Shown here: positions 50,552 to 60,826 of the stretch, piece by piece
Numbering within the stretch: position 1 is the first letter of the stretch
Layout of the letters: each line of letters opens with the position of its first letter
Source of the DNA: Candidatus Scatomonas pullistercoris
GTDB lineage: Bacteria > Bacillota > Clostridia > Lachnospirales > Lachnospiraceae
DNA: 64,000 bases
NCBI GenBank assembly: GCA_018713515.1
Contig: DVOO01000003.1
Coordinates: forward strand, 1 to 64,000
Direction of reading: 5' to 3'
Translations under genes and position numbers: made by a program
The notes under the pieces: generated by a model
Told to the model about the DNA's origin: nothing
Seen by the model: the letters and a program-made list of their open reading frames with translations, nothing else
Database searches by the model: none

Positions 50552-51343
50552 TGACAGGAGGATTCTGTCATTATCCAGCTCCCGGCCAGCCCCCGCCCGG
50601 AACCGCTCCAGCAGATCCTCCACCGTCATTCCTGCCCTCTCTTCCCCGGCAACATCCAGCACAACGGATCCGTCCGCCATCATAAGCGTCCGGTTTCCCA
50701 GCTCCAGCGCCTGGTGCATATTGTGCGTAACCATCAGACAGGTAATCTTGTTTTCATCAATAACCGCCCTTGTCAGCTCCAGCACCTTCTCCGCCGTGGC
50801 CGGATCCAGAGCGGCCGTATGTTCATCCAGCAGAAGCAGCTCCGGCGGCTCCAGGGTAGCCATCAGAAGGGTCAGCGCCTGTCTCTGGCCGCCGCTTAAG
50901 AGCCCTACGGGCTGCCGCATCCGGTCCTCCAGCCCCATTCCCAGAAGACTCAGCTTTTCCCTGAAAAACTCCTTGTCCTTTCGGGAGATCCGGCTGAAGG
51001 CGGCTCCTTTCGCCGTTCTCTGGTAGGCAAGAGCCAGATTCTCCTCAATGGTCATGTGAGGAGCCGTCCCCCGCAGCGGATCCTGGAAAAGACGGCCGAT
51101 GGAACGGCTCCTTTTATATTCCGGCAGAAAAGTTATATCCCTGCCTCCCAGAGAAATATACCCCTCATCCACGTAGAAGCTGCCGGCAACCGCATTGAAC
51201 AGCGTGGATTTTCCGGCTCCGTTGGAACCCACGATGGTAACGAACTCGCCCTTTTCCAGATGCAGATCCAGTCCGTCCAGGGCTTTTTTTTCATTTACCG
51301 TTCCCGGATTGAACGTTTTTGATACGTGTTCCAGCGTCAGCAT
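50546..51343 (-). CDS. trpZ: ABC transporter ATPase of a TrpXYZ-type importer
   Basis: The protein has 265 aa from the ATG at 51343 (AGGAGG 8 nt upstream). Walker A is GSNGAGKSTLF, the signature is LLSGGQRQALTLLMA, Walker B is LLLLDEHTAALDP (His replaces the usual Pro), and TCLMVTHNMHQ is the H-loop. It closes a three-gene importer with the permease and lipoprotein upstream. The system resembles the TrpXYZ (YCII-box/T-box) family of tryptophan or tyrosine transporters of Firmicutes. The symbol is inferred from the T-box and neighbours. Confidence 0.85.
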   Translation of the reverse strand: MLTLEHVSKTFNPGTVNEKKALDGLDLHLEKGEFVTIVGSNGAGKSTLFNAVAGSFYVDEGYISLGGRDITFLPEYKRSRSIGRLFQDPLRGTAPHMTIEENLALAYQRTAKGAAFSRISRKDKEFFREKLSLLGMGLEDRMRQPVGLLSGGQRQALTLLMATLEPPELLLLDEHTAALDPATAEKVLELTRAVIDENKITCLMVTHNMHQALELGNRTLMMADGSVVLDVAGEERAGMTVEDLLERFRAGAGRELDNDRILLSE

Positions 51344-51344
51344 G

Positions 51345-52256
51345 TCACTGTCCTCCTTTCCGTCTGGAAGCAGCCATTTTACGCTTCTGAAAAGCAAAAT
51401 ATTTTTTCAGGGAAGGCATGGCGATGGCCAGCGCCACAATCACCGCTGTTACAAGCTTCAGACAGTCGATGGGAACAATGCCCGTCCTGAGCACCACCGC
51501 ATAGATAAAACGGTAGATGATGCTGCCCACAATCACCGCCAGCACACCGCGCCATACAGCCCCCCGGCCGACCACCGTTTCTCCTATAATCAGGCAGGCC
51601 AGGCCGATAACCACGATACCGGTTCCGCCGTTGATATCCGCCGTTTTCTGCATCTGCCCCACAACGGCTCCGGAGAGAGCGGTCAGCGCATTGGCTATGC
51701 AGAGTCCCAGCGTAATGGTAAAGGTGGGATTAATGGAAGAGGCTTTCACCATATCCCGGTTATCTCCTGTTGCACGGATAGAAAGTCCCGTTTTCGTTCC
51801 CAGAAACCATATCAGCAGCACCCCGGCCAGCACGGTAATTGCCCCGGCCAGCACCAGTTCGTACCAGCTGCCGCCGATTCCGGTTGTACGGAACATGGTG
51901 AACACCGTCTCCTGTCGGAGCAGGCTGACATTGGATGACCAGCCCATGGCCATCAGATTGATGGTATACAGTCCGGTATTGGTAATGATTCCGGCCAGAA
52001 TCGAAGGGACGCCCAGCCTGGTCTGAAGAAACGCGGTCACAAAACCGGCTCCGGCTCCGGCAGCCATGGCTGCCGGAAAGGCCAGAATTGGATGCCCGGC
52101 AGCGGCCATGGAAACGGATACAGCCAGTCCCAGCACAAACGTACCGTCCGTGGTCAGATCCGCGATATCCAGGATCCGGTAGCTCAGATATAAGGCCATG
52201 GATACCAGCGCGTACATAACTCCCAGCTCCAGCGCTGTCTGCACAATGAACAGCAT
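51345..52256 (-). CDS. trpY: ABC transporter permease of a TrpXYZ-type importer
   Basis: A 303-aa membrane protein with about eight hydrophobic spans, resembling branched-chain/LivH-type permeases. It begins FIVQTALELGVMYALVSMAL and has LDIADLTTDGTFVLG and IRATGDNRDMVKASSINP, the cytoplasmic coupling loop. It is 1 nt from the ATPase gene and 51 nt from the binding-protein gene. It forms the channel of the importer controlled by the T-box at 53.5 kb. Confidence 0.87.
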   Translation of the reverse strand: MLFIVQTALELGVMYALVSMALYLSYRILDIADLTTDGTFVLGLAVSVSMAAAGHPILAFPAAMAAGAGAGFVTAFLQTRLGVPSILAGIITNTGLYTINLMAMGWSSNVSLLRQETVFTMFRTTGIGGSWYELVLAGAITVLAGVLLIWFLGTKTGLSIRATGDNRDMVKASSINPTFTITLGLCIANALTALSGAVVGQMQKTADINGGTGIVVIGLACLIIGETVVGRGAVWRGVLAVIVGSIIYRFIYAVVLRTGIVPIDCLKLVTAVIVALAIAMPSLKKYFAFQKRKMAASRRKGGQ

Positions 52257-52307
52257 ATGATTCTCTCCTCCTCAGCTTCTGTCTTATTTTCCGTTTCTTG
52301 TCCGGAA

Positions 52308-53387
52308 TCAGTCTTCGGTGGTGGTCACTTCCACCAGTTCGCCCATTCCCTCAAATATGGAAGGATCAATCCCCAGAGTCCCGGCCGTCTCTGTATTCAC
52401 AGTGATTACGCCCCCCGCCACTCTGTAGAAATCATCCATGCCGTCCATTCCTTCTGTGACAGCCTGATAAGCCAGATCGGCGGTCTCGGTGCCCAGATCC
52501 GTATAATTTACCCCGCAGGTAGCAAAAGCTCCGTTTCTCACAAAGGAATCCGCCCCTGTGTAATGGGGAACCCCCGCATCTGCCAGCGTCTCGGCAATAG
52601 CCAGTTCCGCAGCCATTACAATATTATCCGTCGGAGTAAAGATTGCGTCCACCCCGTCCGAGATCAGCACACTGGCCGCGGCGATCACTTCATCGTTGGT
52701 ATTGCCGGTGGCCTCCGTGTACGCGATCCCCTGGGCATCCAGATATTCCTTAGCTTCCTCTATGGGGGCGGCAGAGTTGGCTTCCGACAGCGAATACAGC
52801 AGCCCCACCTTATCCAGCTCCGGATTCTGCGTCCGCATCATTTCCATGATCGAGTTCGTATCCAGCGCATCGCTGGTACCCGTCACATAATCAATCCCCG
52901 TCAGCTCTGCAGCCTCCGGATCCGAAATAGCCGCATAGATAACCGGAGTCTGGGTCTCCTCCGCGCAGACGGCCATCACCTGGGCCGCCAGGGTAGCCAC
53001 CGGAATAATGGCGTCCACCCCGTCCGCAATGGCCTGATCGCCAATCTGCTTCAGTACTGACTGATCGCCCTGGCCGGAATACACCTCATATTGAATGGTA
53101 ATATTGTTTTCCGCCGCGATCGCATCCAGCTCCGCCGTGATGGCATCGGCAATTTCATCGAGAGACGCGTGATCCATCTGCTTTACAACCGCTATCTCGT
53201 AAGTTTTTCCTTCTCCCTGCTCTGTTTCCGTGAAAGAAGCGTTCTCTCCGGAAGAACCGGAGACGCTGCCGGATGCCGCTGAAGAAGAACCGATTGCGGA
53301 GCTGCTGCCGCAGGCAGTCAGGGAAAATCCCATTGCGGACGCAGCCGCCAGTGCCAGAATTCTTTTTGCCATTGTCTGATTTTTCAT
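52308..53387 (-). CDS. trpX: ABC transporter substrate-binding lipoprotein, TrpX-like
   Basis: The protein has 359 aa from the ATG at 53387, with AGGAGG about 9 nt before it; the frame is open further upstream through the T-box leader but is not coding there. A lipoprotein signal ends at the lipobox LTAC near residue 25. The mature domain (from about 60) has YEIAVVKQMDHASLDEIADAI, VYAAISDPEAAEL and FTPTDNIVMAAELAIAET, matching the DUF534/TrpX ligand-binding family. A tryptophan-type T-box precedes it, so tryptophan is the likely ligand. Confidence 0.87.
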   Translation of the reverse strand: MKNQTMAKRILALAAASAMGFSLTACGSSSAIGSSSAASGSVSGSSGENASFTETEQGEGKTYEIAVVKQMDHASLDEIADAITAELDAIAAENNITIQYEVYSGQGDQSVLKQIGDQAIADGVDAIIPVATLAAQVMAVCAEETQTPVIYAAISDPEAAELTGIDYVTGTSDALDTNSIMEMMRTQNPELDKVGLLYSLSEANSAAPIEEAKEYLDAQGIAYTEATGNTNDEVIAAASVLISDGVDAIFTPTDNIVMAAELAIAETLADAGVPHYTGADSFVRNGAFATCGVNYTDLGTETADLAYQAVTEGMDGMDDFYRVAGGVITVNTETAGTLGIDPSIFEGMGELVEVTTTED

Positions 53388-53475
53388 ACTGTTGTCCTCC
53401 TGAACTTTTTTCTGTCCATGAGAAATTCCGAAGCAGATACCCTTAAAAATCGTGCATTGCCGCCGCGTTTCTGTC

Positions 53476-53511
53476 AAAACAAAAACCGTCTCAGGCATAT
53501 GCCTGAGACGG
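53476..53511 (-). terminator. Regulatory terminator of the T-box
   Basis: A GC-rich stem of at least 11 bp (CCGTCTCAGGC at 53486-53496 with its complement at 53501-53511) has an ATAT loop. TTTTTGTTTTG follows on the minus strand. It is the default off state of the T-box leader. Confidence 0.9.
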
Positions 53512-53761
53512 TAATAAACTAATATTATCGCGGTACCACTCAACTTGACCATCGGTCCACTCTCTTCACGTACCCTCATACGTGCCGGCTTGATAACGGG
53601 TCCGGTTCCCGGCAGCGCCTACTCTGAACCATTTCGGACTGCCCTCGAAAGTCCATTCCACAGACCGTTCCATACGGCAATTCCACCATCTGCCGCTCTC
53701 TGAGATTTCCCGTCCTGCGTACTACTCTTTCTCATCGGTTTCTCATGTCTGAAATCCATTA
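53476..53761 (-). promoter_or_regulatory. T-box riboswitch (likely tRNA-Trp) of the trpXYZ operon
   Basis: On the minus strand the leader holds, in order, an AGAGTAGTA-type start element, AGAGAG with a GGTGGAA distal loop, a likely specifier loop containing TGG (53658-53660), GAGTAGG and CCCGTTATC of stem III, and the T-box core TGGTACCGCG (53529-53541). The core competes with the terminator at 53486-53511. It ends about 90 nt before the transporter start. Uncharged tRNA binding would stabilise the antiterminator. The T-box is clear; the Trp assignment of the specifier is an inference supported by the TrpX-like genes. Confidence 0.9.
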
Positions 53762-53809
53762 TAGCACCTGAAATGCATTTGTCAAGTCCCCGATTGGGGG
53801 CTCCCTCTG

Positions 53810-54283
53810 TCAGATATGTATGGACTCGCTCCAGTCATCCTCATCGAAGGAAATATCATTGGTGGCCGCTATGTTCTGCACCATTTCTCCGCTGATCATG
53901 GAGCGGTACTGCTCCTCCAGGGTAAAGCCCTCATCCTCATCGTCCGGCATGGGGCTCTCCGTCAGCGTGCTGCCCAGCCTCTTAAGCGGCGCCCACCAGT
54001 TGGTGGTCAGCTGCTGGTCGGCCGGCACATCCCGGCGTCTTGTCTGTACCAGATAGTCCTTCATCTCCGGGTATGCCGCAATCGCAGCCATATCCTCGTA
54101 AAAGTGCTTGCCCACATATTCAAAGCAGAGGAGCAGCACATCGTTCAGAGCATAAAAGCACTGATTTCGGATCCCGTGGATCCACAGGATCTGCGCTACT
54201 CTCTCCGAGGGATTCAGATGCGCATTCATGTACGCCTCCCTCTCCTCCGGAACTACATAGATTACTTCTGCAACTCGTCTCAT
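53810..54283 (-). CDS. L-rhamnose mutarotase family protein (RhaM-like)
   Basis: The protein has 157 aa from the ATG at 54283 (GGAGG 9 nt upstream). The ferredoxin-like barrel core spans residues 1-110: VAEVIYVVPEEREAYMNAHL, GIRNQCFYAL, LCFEYVGKHFYEDM, ending near TNWWAPLKRL. The paired Trp before APL is typical of RhaM. About 45 acidic C-terminal residues are an extension beyond the usual 104-aa enzyme. It would interconvert anomers of a deoxy sugar. No rhamnose genes are near; it stands alone after its own promoter. Confidence 0.8.
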   Translation of the reverse strand: MRRVAEVIYVVPEEREAYMNAHLNPSERVAQILWIHGIRNQCFYALNDVLLLCFEYVGKHFYEDMAAIAAYPEMKDYLVQTRRRDVPADQQLTTNWWAPLKRLGSTLTESPMPDDEDEGFTLEEQYRSMISGEMVQNIAATNDISFDEDDWSESIHI

Positions 54284-54383
54284 ATGATATTGCCTCCCTG
54301 TATAATTTTTGCCACCCAATTCACATGAAATCCCCTCTTAAATTACCGGAATTTCTGTTTCCGGTGCCCTTAAACACTCCTAT

Positions 54384-54412
54384 ATTATACTGGAAAATGC
54401 CGATAATATCAA
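54384..54412 (-). promoter_or_regulatory. Promoter of the RhaM-like gene
   Basis: On the minus strand TTGATA (54407-54412) and TATAAT (54384-54389) are 17 nt apart. A short inverted repeat (ACCGGAA/TTCCGGT at about 54343-54364) lies in the 5' leader and may be the leuD terminator or an RNA hairpin; it lacks a T-run. Confidence 0.75.
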
Positions 54413-54435
54413 TACTCCGCTCTGAATTGTCAAAA

Positions 54436-54924
54436 TTAATTCTGCTGATTAATGTAGTTGATCAATCCTTCCGCATGGATGATTTTCTGCATAAATTCCG
54501 GAAAGGCCTGCCCCTTATACTGGGTGCCCTTTGTCCGGTCATAGATCATGCCGGAATCAAAATCAATTTCTACCTCATCGCCGTCCGCAATGTCTCTGGC
54601 TGCTTCCGGACACTCGATAATCGGCAGACCGATATTGATGGCATTCCGGTAAAAAATCCGGGCAAAAGTCTCCGCAATCACGCAGCTCACGCCGGATGCC
54701 TTAATGGCAATGGGGGCATGTTCACGGGAGGAGCCGCAGCCGAAATTCTTATTGGCCACGATCATATCGCCTTTCTGCACTTTTTTCACAAAATCTTTAT
54801 CAATATCTTCCATGCAGTGTGTTGCCAGCTCCGCCGGATCTGAAGAGTTCAGATAGCGGGCCGGAATGATTACATCCGTATCCACGTTGTCGCCGTACTT
54901 AAACACTCTTCCCTTTGCCTGCAT
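54436..54924 (-). CDS. leuD: 3-isopropylmalate dehydratase small subunit
   Basis: A 162-aa swivel-domain subunit of isopropylmalate isomerase. It has [20 protein letters not shown] near the N-terminus and the conserved [12 protein letters not shown] loop, with [17 protein letters not shown] at the end of the core. It starts 12 nt after leuC and works as a heterodimer with it in leucine synthesis. leuA and leuB are not in the window. Confidence 0.96.
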   Translation of the reverse strand: MQAKGRVFKYGDNVDTDVIIPARYLNSSDPAELATHCMEDIDKDFVKKVQKGDMIVANKNFGCGSSREHAPIAIKASGVSCVIAETFARIFYRNAINIGLPIIECPEAARDIADGDEVEIDFDSGMIYDRTKGTQYKGQAFPEFMQKIIHAEGLINYINQQN

Positions 54925-54936
54925 TTCTCTACCTCC

Positions 54937-56205
54937 TTACGCTTCCAGCTCTTCCGGAGAGCTGATTTTTCCGGTTACCGCGCTGGCCGCCGCAACAGCC
55001 GGGCTGGCCAGATATACTTCCGAATCCACATGTCCCATCCGTCCCACAAAATTCCGGTTTGTGGTGGAGATACAGCGTTCTCCGGCTGCCAGAATACCCA
55101 TATATCCACCCAGGCAGGGACCGCAGGTGGGCGTGCTGACCACAGCTCCGGCTTCGATAAAGATCTTCAGCAGCCCCTCTTCCATGGCCTGCAGATAGAT
55201 GGCCTGCGTAGCGGGGATCACAATGCAGCGGACTCCCTTCTTCACCTTCCGGCCCTGCAGAATCCGGGCTGCGGCCCGCAGATCTTCCATGCGCCCGTTG
55301 GTACAGGAGCCGATAACGGACTGATCAATCTTCACATCCTCTGTGATCTCATCCATGGTCTTTGTATTTTCCGGCAGATGGGGGAAGGCCACTGTGGGCT
55401 TCAGCTCACTTAAGTTGATGGTATACTCTTTCTCGTAAACAGCGTCCGGATCTGCTTCGTAGATTTTATACTTCCGGATGGAATGCTCCTTCATATAGGC
55501 TTCTGTCTTTTCATCCACCGGGAAAATACCGTTCTTTCCCCCTGCCTCAATGGCCATATTGGCAATCGTAAAGCGGTCATCCATGGAAAGGCTGGCGATT
55601 CCGTCTCCCGTAAATTCCATGGATTTGTAGAGAGCTCCGTCCACTCCGATCATGCCGATGATGTGAAGAATCACATCTTTTCCGCTGACCCATTTGGGCA
55701 GGCTGCCCGTCAGATGGAACTTCAGGGCGGCCGGAACCTTGAACCAGGCTTTGCCCGTGGCCATACCCGCAGCCATATCCGTGCTGCCCACACCGGTGGA
55801 AAAGGCTCCCAGTGCCCCATACGTGCAGGTATGGGAATCCGCGCCGATCACCACATCCCCGGCCACAACCAGTCCCTTTTCCGGAAGGAGCGCGTGCTCA
55901 ATGCCCATCTCTCCCACATCAAAATAATTGGTGATCTCGTGCGCGCAGGCAAACTCCCGGACACATTTGCAGTGCTCCGCGGACTTTATATCCTTGTTGG
56001 GGATAAAGTGATCCATCACCAGCGCGATTTTATCCTTGTCGAAAACCTCCTGCCTGTTGAATTTCTCCATCTCGTGGATTGCCACCGGAGAAGTAATATC
56101 ATTTCCGAGAACCAGATCCAGCTTTGCCTCAATGAGCTGGCCGGCCTCCACACGCTCCAGCCCGGCAGCCGCAGCCAGGATCTTCTGCGTCATTGTCATA
56201 CCCAT
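54937..56205 (-). CDS. leuC: 3-isopropylmalate dehydratase large subunit
   Basis: The protein has 422 aa from the ATG at 56205, with AGGAGG 9 nt upstream; an open frame extends to 56250 without a site. It carries the aconitase-type 4Fe-4S ligands in VIGSCTNGR and [10 protein letters not shown], the substrate loop [20 protein letters not shown], and [13 protein letters not shown]. The short form of about 420 aa is the clostridial/archaeal type. A divergent LysR gene starts 110 nt away and probably regulates it. Confidence 0.95.
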   Translation of the reverse strand: MGMTMTQKILAAAAGLERVEAGQLIEAKLDLVLGNDITSPVAIHEMEKFNRQEVFDKDKIALVMDHFIPNKDIKSAEHCKCVREFACAHEITNYFDVGEMGIEHALLPEKGLVVAGDVVIGADSHTCTYGALGAFSTGVGSTDMAAGMATGKAWFKVPAALKFHLTGSLPKWVSGKDVILHIIGMIGVDGALYKSMEFTGDGIASLSMDDRFTIANMAIEAGGKNGIFPVDEKTEAYMKEHSIRKYKIYEADPDAVYEKEYTINLSELKPTVAFPHLPENTKTMDEITEDVKIDQSVIGSCTNGRMEDLRAAARILQGRKVKKGVRCIVIPATQAIYLQAMEEGLLKIFIEAGAVVSTPTCGPCLGGYMGILAAGERCISTTNRNFVGRMGHVDSEVYLASPAVAAASAVTGKISSPEELEA

Positions 56206-56315
56206 CTGTTCCGTCCTCCTTATTTCTTTTTCTGATTGCCATTCTATCACAGAACGAGATATAATACTAATATATATTTAGAATATTAATTATGAATTAA
56301 AGTTATGGAGGGTCT

Positions 56316-57197
56316 ATGAATCAAGCTCTGTCTCAATACTATATTTTTTATGTTGCCGCCCGCTGCGGCAATATCTCCAGGGCCTCCCGGGAACTGTTCA
56401 TCAGTCAGCCTGCGGTCAGCAAATCCATCCGAAAGCTGGAACAGTCCCTGCATACCGTCCTGTTCCGCCGGGGGCCCCGGGGCGTACTCCTGACAGAAGA
56501 CGGCGAGCTGCTGTACCGCCATGTCTCCGAGGCTTTTGCCTCTCTGGAAACGGCGGAGCAGTCTCTGGAGCGGAAGCACGCCCTGGGGATCTCTCACCTG
56601 CGCATCGGCGCCAGCACAACCCTGTGCAAATACGTGCTTCTTCCGTATCTGCAGCGGTTCATCCAGCTTCATCCCCATGTAAAAATCACCATTACCTGCC
56701 AGTCCACTTACCGTACCCTGGCCCTGCTGCAGGAGGAAAAAATTGACGTCGGCCTGGTAGGGCGGCCCGCCTCTCTGAAGGGCTGCGAATTCCGGCCCCT
56801 GCAGTCCATCCAGGATACTTTCGTGGCCACTGCGGCCTATCTTTCCAACCTCTCCCTCCGGGAAGCGGGCAGTTCTCTCTTCCACACAGCCACCTTTATG
56901 ATGCTGGATGAGGAAAATATCACCCGCCAGTTCATCAACAACTATTTCCAGGAGCAGGGCATTGAGCTTCGGAATATCCTGGAGATTTCCACCATGGATC
57001 TGCTGATCGAATTTGCCCGGATTGGCATGGGCGCAGCCTGTGTAATCCGGGAATTCGTCCAGGCCGATCTGGACGGGGGCAATCTGGTGGAGGTGCCGCT
57101 GGGTATCCGCTTCCCCGCCCGGGAGATCGGCTTTGCCTGGACAAAAGAATCCCGGGAGCTCGCTCCGGTGAGGGAGTTTCTCGAGCTTCCGGGATGA
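56316..57197 (+). CDS. LysR-family regulator divergent to leuCD
   Basis: A 293-aa regulator with GGAGGG just before the ATG. Residues 1-60 form the winged helix (YYIFYVAARCGNISRASREL, FISQPAVSKSIRKLEQSL). The effector domain has LRIGASTTLCKYVLLPYL and VDVGLVGRP. The AT-rich gap shared with leuC (56206-56315) can hold LysR boxes, so it is the likely regulator of leuCD. The signal may be a leucine-pathway intermediate, by analogy with other LysR regulators of branched-chain synthesis. Confidence 0.85.
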   Translation: MNQALSQYYIFYVAARCGNISRASRELFISQPAVSKSIRKLEQSLHTVLFRRGPRGVLLTEDGELLYRHVSEAFASLETAEQSLERKHALGISHLRIGASTTLCKYVLLPYLQRFIQLHPHVKITITCQSTYRTLALLQEEKIDVGLVGRPASLKGCEFRPLQSIQDTFVATAAYLSNLSLREAGSSLFHTATFMMLDEENITRQFINNYFQEQGIELRNILEISTMDLLIEFARIGMGAACVIREFVQADLDGGNLVEVPLGIRFPAREIGFAWTKESRELAPVREFLELPG

Positions 57198-57218
57198 CTC
57201 TTCTTACAGTCCGCCGTA

Positions 57219-58316
<1,098 letters not shown>

Positions 58317-58820
58317 TTACAGATACCGCACATCCTCCTTGCCCCTGGAAAGACCGGTGATACCGGTTCTGGCCAGCTCCAGAATCTCATAATCCTCCAG
58401 AAGCTTCAGGAAAGCATCCAGCTTGCTCTTCGCTCCTGTCAGCTCGATGATCAGCGATTCCACGCCCACATCTACTATCTTTGCCCTGAAAATCCCGGCT
58501 ATGGAAATAATGTTCTGACGCTCTTCCGCATTGGCCCCGATCTTCACCATGATCAGCTCACGGGTAACTCTTTCCTCCGGCTTCAGCACCTTAATATCGA
58601 TCACATCCACCAGCTTGGACAGCTGCTTCGTAATCTGCTCCAGCACCTGGTCGTCCCCGCTGGCCACAACGGTCATTCTGGAATACCGGGGATCCGCTGT
58701 TACACCAACCGTCAGGCTGTCAATATTATAGCCTCTGCGGCTGAACAGACCGGATACTCGGCTCAGAACACCGGAGGTGTTATCTACCAGAAGCGATAAA
58801 ATTCTCTGTTTCATATACAT
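58317..58820 (-). CDS. ilvN: Acetolactate synthase small subunit
   Basis: A 167-aa regulatory subunit. The N-terminal ACT domain has LSLLVDNTSGVLSRVSGLFSRRGYNIDSL, shortened here to its core DNTSGVLSRVSGLF, where valine binds. The C-terminal ACT-like domain completes it (RAKIVDVGVESLIIELTG). The catalytic subunit gene (ilvB) is not adjacent, which is unusual for the pair. It starts the ilvN-ilvC operon behind a strong promoter. Confidence 0.93.
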   Translation of the reverse strand: MYMKQRILSLLVDNTSGVLSRVSGLFSRRGYNIDSLTVGVTADPRYSRMTVVASGDDQVLEQITKQLSKLVDVIDIKVLKPEERVTRELIMVKIGANAEERQNIISIAGIFRAKIVDVGVESLIIELTGAKSKLDAFLKLLEDYEILELARTGITGLSRGKEDVRYL

Positions 58821-58894
58821 ACCAACTTTCCTGATACCTGCGTATCAATTCATTCGCACAGACCCCGCCTTTAAAGGCGGCTGACTCTTTTCTC

Positions 58895-58923
58895 ATTCTA
58901 CTCTGTAAAAATTTGTTTGTCAA
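58895..58923 (-). promoter_or_regulatory. Promoter of ilvN-ilvC
   Basis: On the minus strand TTGACA (58918-58923) and TAGAAT (58895-58900) are 17 nt apart. A GCCGCC/GGCGG hairpin (about 58863-58882) follows in the 5' leader without a T-run. No T-box is visible. Confidence 0.85.
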
Positions 58924-58925
58924 TG

Positions 58926-58959
58926 AAAAACCGGCCTGCCTACAGGCGGCAGACCGGTT
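58926..58959 (-). terminator. Terminator of the hydrogenase operon
   Basis: AACCGGTCTGCC (58948-58959) pairs with GGCAGGCCGGTT (58929-58940) with one G-T type mismatch, followed by TTTTTC on the minus strand. It directly adjoins the -35 box of ilvN. It sits about 134 nt after the hydrogenase stop; nothing else codes in between. Confidence 0.8.
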
Positions 58960-59092
58960 CTTGCCTCTTTCCTATCCGTCTGATTTAAGCTGTATTATAC
59001 CGCAATTTTTGCAGCCGAAAAAGAGCTAAATCAGAAATTTTTTCGGATGATTCAGTTTTTTTTTGTTATTTTTGCATAAACAGGCCGCTTGC

Positions 59093-60826
59093 TCACATTT
59101 CTCCCGGCATTTTCCAGGCATGGTGATCCGTGTGCAGCAGATGGTGGGCCCGCTCGCTTAAGGGTTCGCCCAGGAAGTCCGCATAGCACTGCTTGATAGA
59201 CGGATTTTCATGGGAGAAACGGATCTCGCTGCGGCGGTCCAGCTTATAGAGGACGTTGATCCGGTCCGCCGCCATCTCATAGCCATCGTGAATGGGCTGT
59301 CCGCCGCCTCCCGCGCAGCCGCCCGGGCAGGCCATCACTTCCACGAAATCGTAGGAAACCTTTCCTCTCTTCAGCCTTTTCAACAGCTTTCTGGCATTGC
59401 CGAGGCCATTGACCACGGCCACCCTAAGGGTCTGGCCCGCCAGGTCAAATTCCGCCTCTCTCCACCCCTGCATGCCGCGCACCTGGCGGAAGGCATCCGG
59501 ATCCGGATTCTTTCCTGTCACCATGTAGCTGGCTGTCCGGAGTGCCGCCTCCATCACGCCGCCGGTGGCGCCGAAAATAACGCCCGCCCCGCTTCCGAGT
59601 CCAAGAGGCATATCCAGCTCTTCTTCCTTCAGACCCATGGGAACGATCTGGGCGGCTTTGATCATCCGGTCTACTTCCCGGGTCGTCAGAACCACATCCA
59701 CATCCTGGCCAGCTCCCGCATCATTCATAACCGGAAGGGCGCACTCCTGCTTCTTGGAAATGCAGGGCATAATGGAAACACTGAAAATTCTGTCCGGATC
59801 CACATTCAGGATCTTGGCGTAATAGGTCTTGGCAATGGCTCCAAACATCTGCTGCGGAGACTTTGCCGTGGAGAGCTGATCTGTATACTCCGGGAAATAC
59901 CCCTTTACGAAACGCACCCAGCCGGGGCAGCAGGAAGTAAACATGGGGAACTTCTCATTTTCTTTATTTTTCAGCTTCTCCAGAAATTCACTGGCCTCCT
60001 CCATGATCGTCAGATCCGCGGAAAAATCTGTATCAAAAATGTAATTGAAGCCAATCTGACGGAGCGCCGCGGCCAGCCGCTTGACAGTGGCAAATTCCGG
60101 CTTCAGGCCCAGATCCTCTCCCCAGGCGGCCCGGACAGCGGGCGCGATCTGCACAATCACGATCTTTTCCGGATCATCCAGCGCATCCCAGACCTTCCCC
60201 GTGTCATCTCTCTCTGTGAGCGCCCCCACCGGACAGTGGGTCAGGCACTGACCGCAGATGGTACAGTTGGAATCTTCCAGCCGCAGTACATCCTTCACAT
60301 CCACGGTTACTCTTGATCCCGTATTGACCACATCCCAGATGCTGCAGGTCTGAACCTTGTCGCAGACCTGGATACACCGCATACATTTAATACACTTTGT
60401 GTAGTCCCGGATCAGCGGGAATTTCTTGCTTCCCTTCTGGAAGGGGATCTGTTTTTCAAAGGGCACGGCGCGAATGTTCAGGTCGCTGGCTATCTGCTGC
60501 AGGGAACAGTTTCCGTTCCTCACGCAGAGGGCGCAGTTTACATCGTGCTGGGACAGCAGAAGCTGAACATTGTTTCTGCGTACGTTCCATACCTTCCGTG
60601 AATTGCTATGAACTACCATGCCTTCTTTTACGGGATTATTGCAGGCCGTAAACAGCTTTTCATATCCTTCAATCTCCACCATACAGACACGGCAGGCCCC
60701 GATCTCATTCAGATTTTTCAGGAAACAGAGGGTGGGGATTTTAATTCCCACGCTGGCCGCTGCCTCCAGAATCGTTGTATTTTCCGGTACTCTCGCTTCT
60801 TTTCCATCTATTGTCAGTTTTACCAT
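59093..60826 (-). CDS. hydA: [FeFe] hydrogenase catalytic subunit
   Basis: A 577-aa hydrogenase close in size to clostridial CpI. Domains in order: a plant-type 2Fe-2S domain (CFLKNLNEIGACRVC), the His-ligated 4Fe-4S region (HDVNCALCVRNGNC), two 4Fe-4S clusters (CIKCMRCIQVC, CTICGQCLTHCP), and the H-cluster domain with all three signatures: FTSCCPGWV, MPCISKKQE and MACPGGCAGGGGQP. It makes or uses H2 in the cytoplasm. It overlaps the flavoprotein gene upstream by 7 nt, so the two form one complex. Maturases HydEFG are not in the window. Confidence 0.95.
   Translation of the reverse strand: MVKLTIDGKEARVPENTTILEAAASVGIKIPTLCFLKNLNEIGACRVCMVEIEGYEKLFTACNNPVKEGMVVHSNSRKVWNVRRNNVQLLLSQHDVNCALCVRNGNCSLQQIASDLNIRAVPFEKQIPFQKGSKKFPLIRDYTKCIKCMRCIQVCDKVQTCSIWDVVNTGSRVTVDVKDVLRLEDSNCTICGQCLTHCPVGALTERDDTGKVWDALDDPEKIVIVQIAPAVRAAWGEDLGLKPEFATVKRLAAALRQIGFNYIFDTDFSADLTIMEEASEFLEKLKNKENEKFPMFTSCCPGWVRFVKGYFPEYTDQLSTAKSPQQMFGAIAKTYYAKILNVDPDRIFSVSIMPCISKKQECALPVMNDAGAGQDVDVVLTTREVDRMIKAAQIVPMGLKEEELDMPLGLGSGAGVIFGATGGVMEAALRTASYMVTGKNPDPDAFRQVRGMQGWREAEFDLAGQTLRVAVVNGLGNARKLLKRLKRGKVSYDFVEVMACPGGCAGGGGQPIHDGYEMAADRINVLYKLDRRSEIRFSHENPSIKQCYADFLGEPLSERAHHLLHTDHHAWKMPGEM

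Noticed and set aside
50402-50554. A 50-codon plus-strand frame inside the candidate small RNA
   Set aside because: No ribosome site, start only about 8 nt after the predicted transcript start, and it runs through the terminator.
52308-53579. Extended TrpX-like frame through the T-box leader
   Set aside because: The upstream part translates the riboswitch; the lipoprotein signal starts at 53387 with an AGGAGG site.
58863-58882. Hairpin in the ilvN leader as a T-box or attenuator
   Set aside because: No T-box core or T-run is present; only a short GCCGCC/GGCGG stem is seen.
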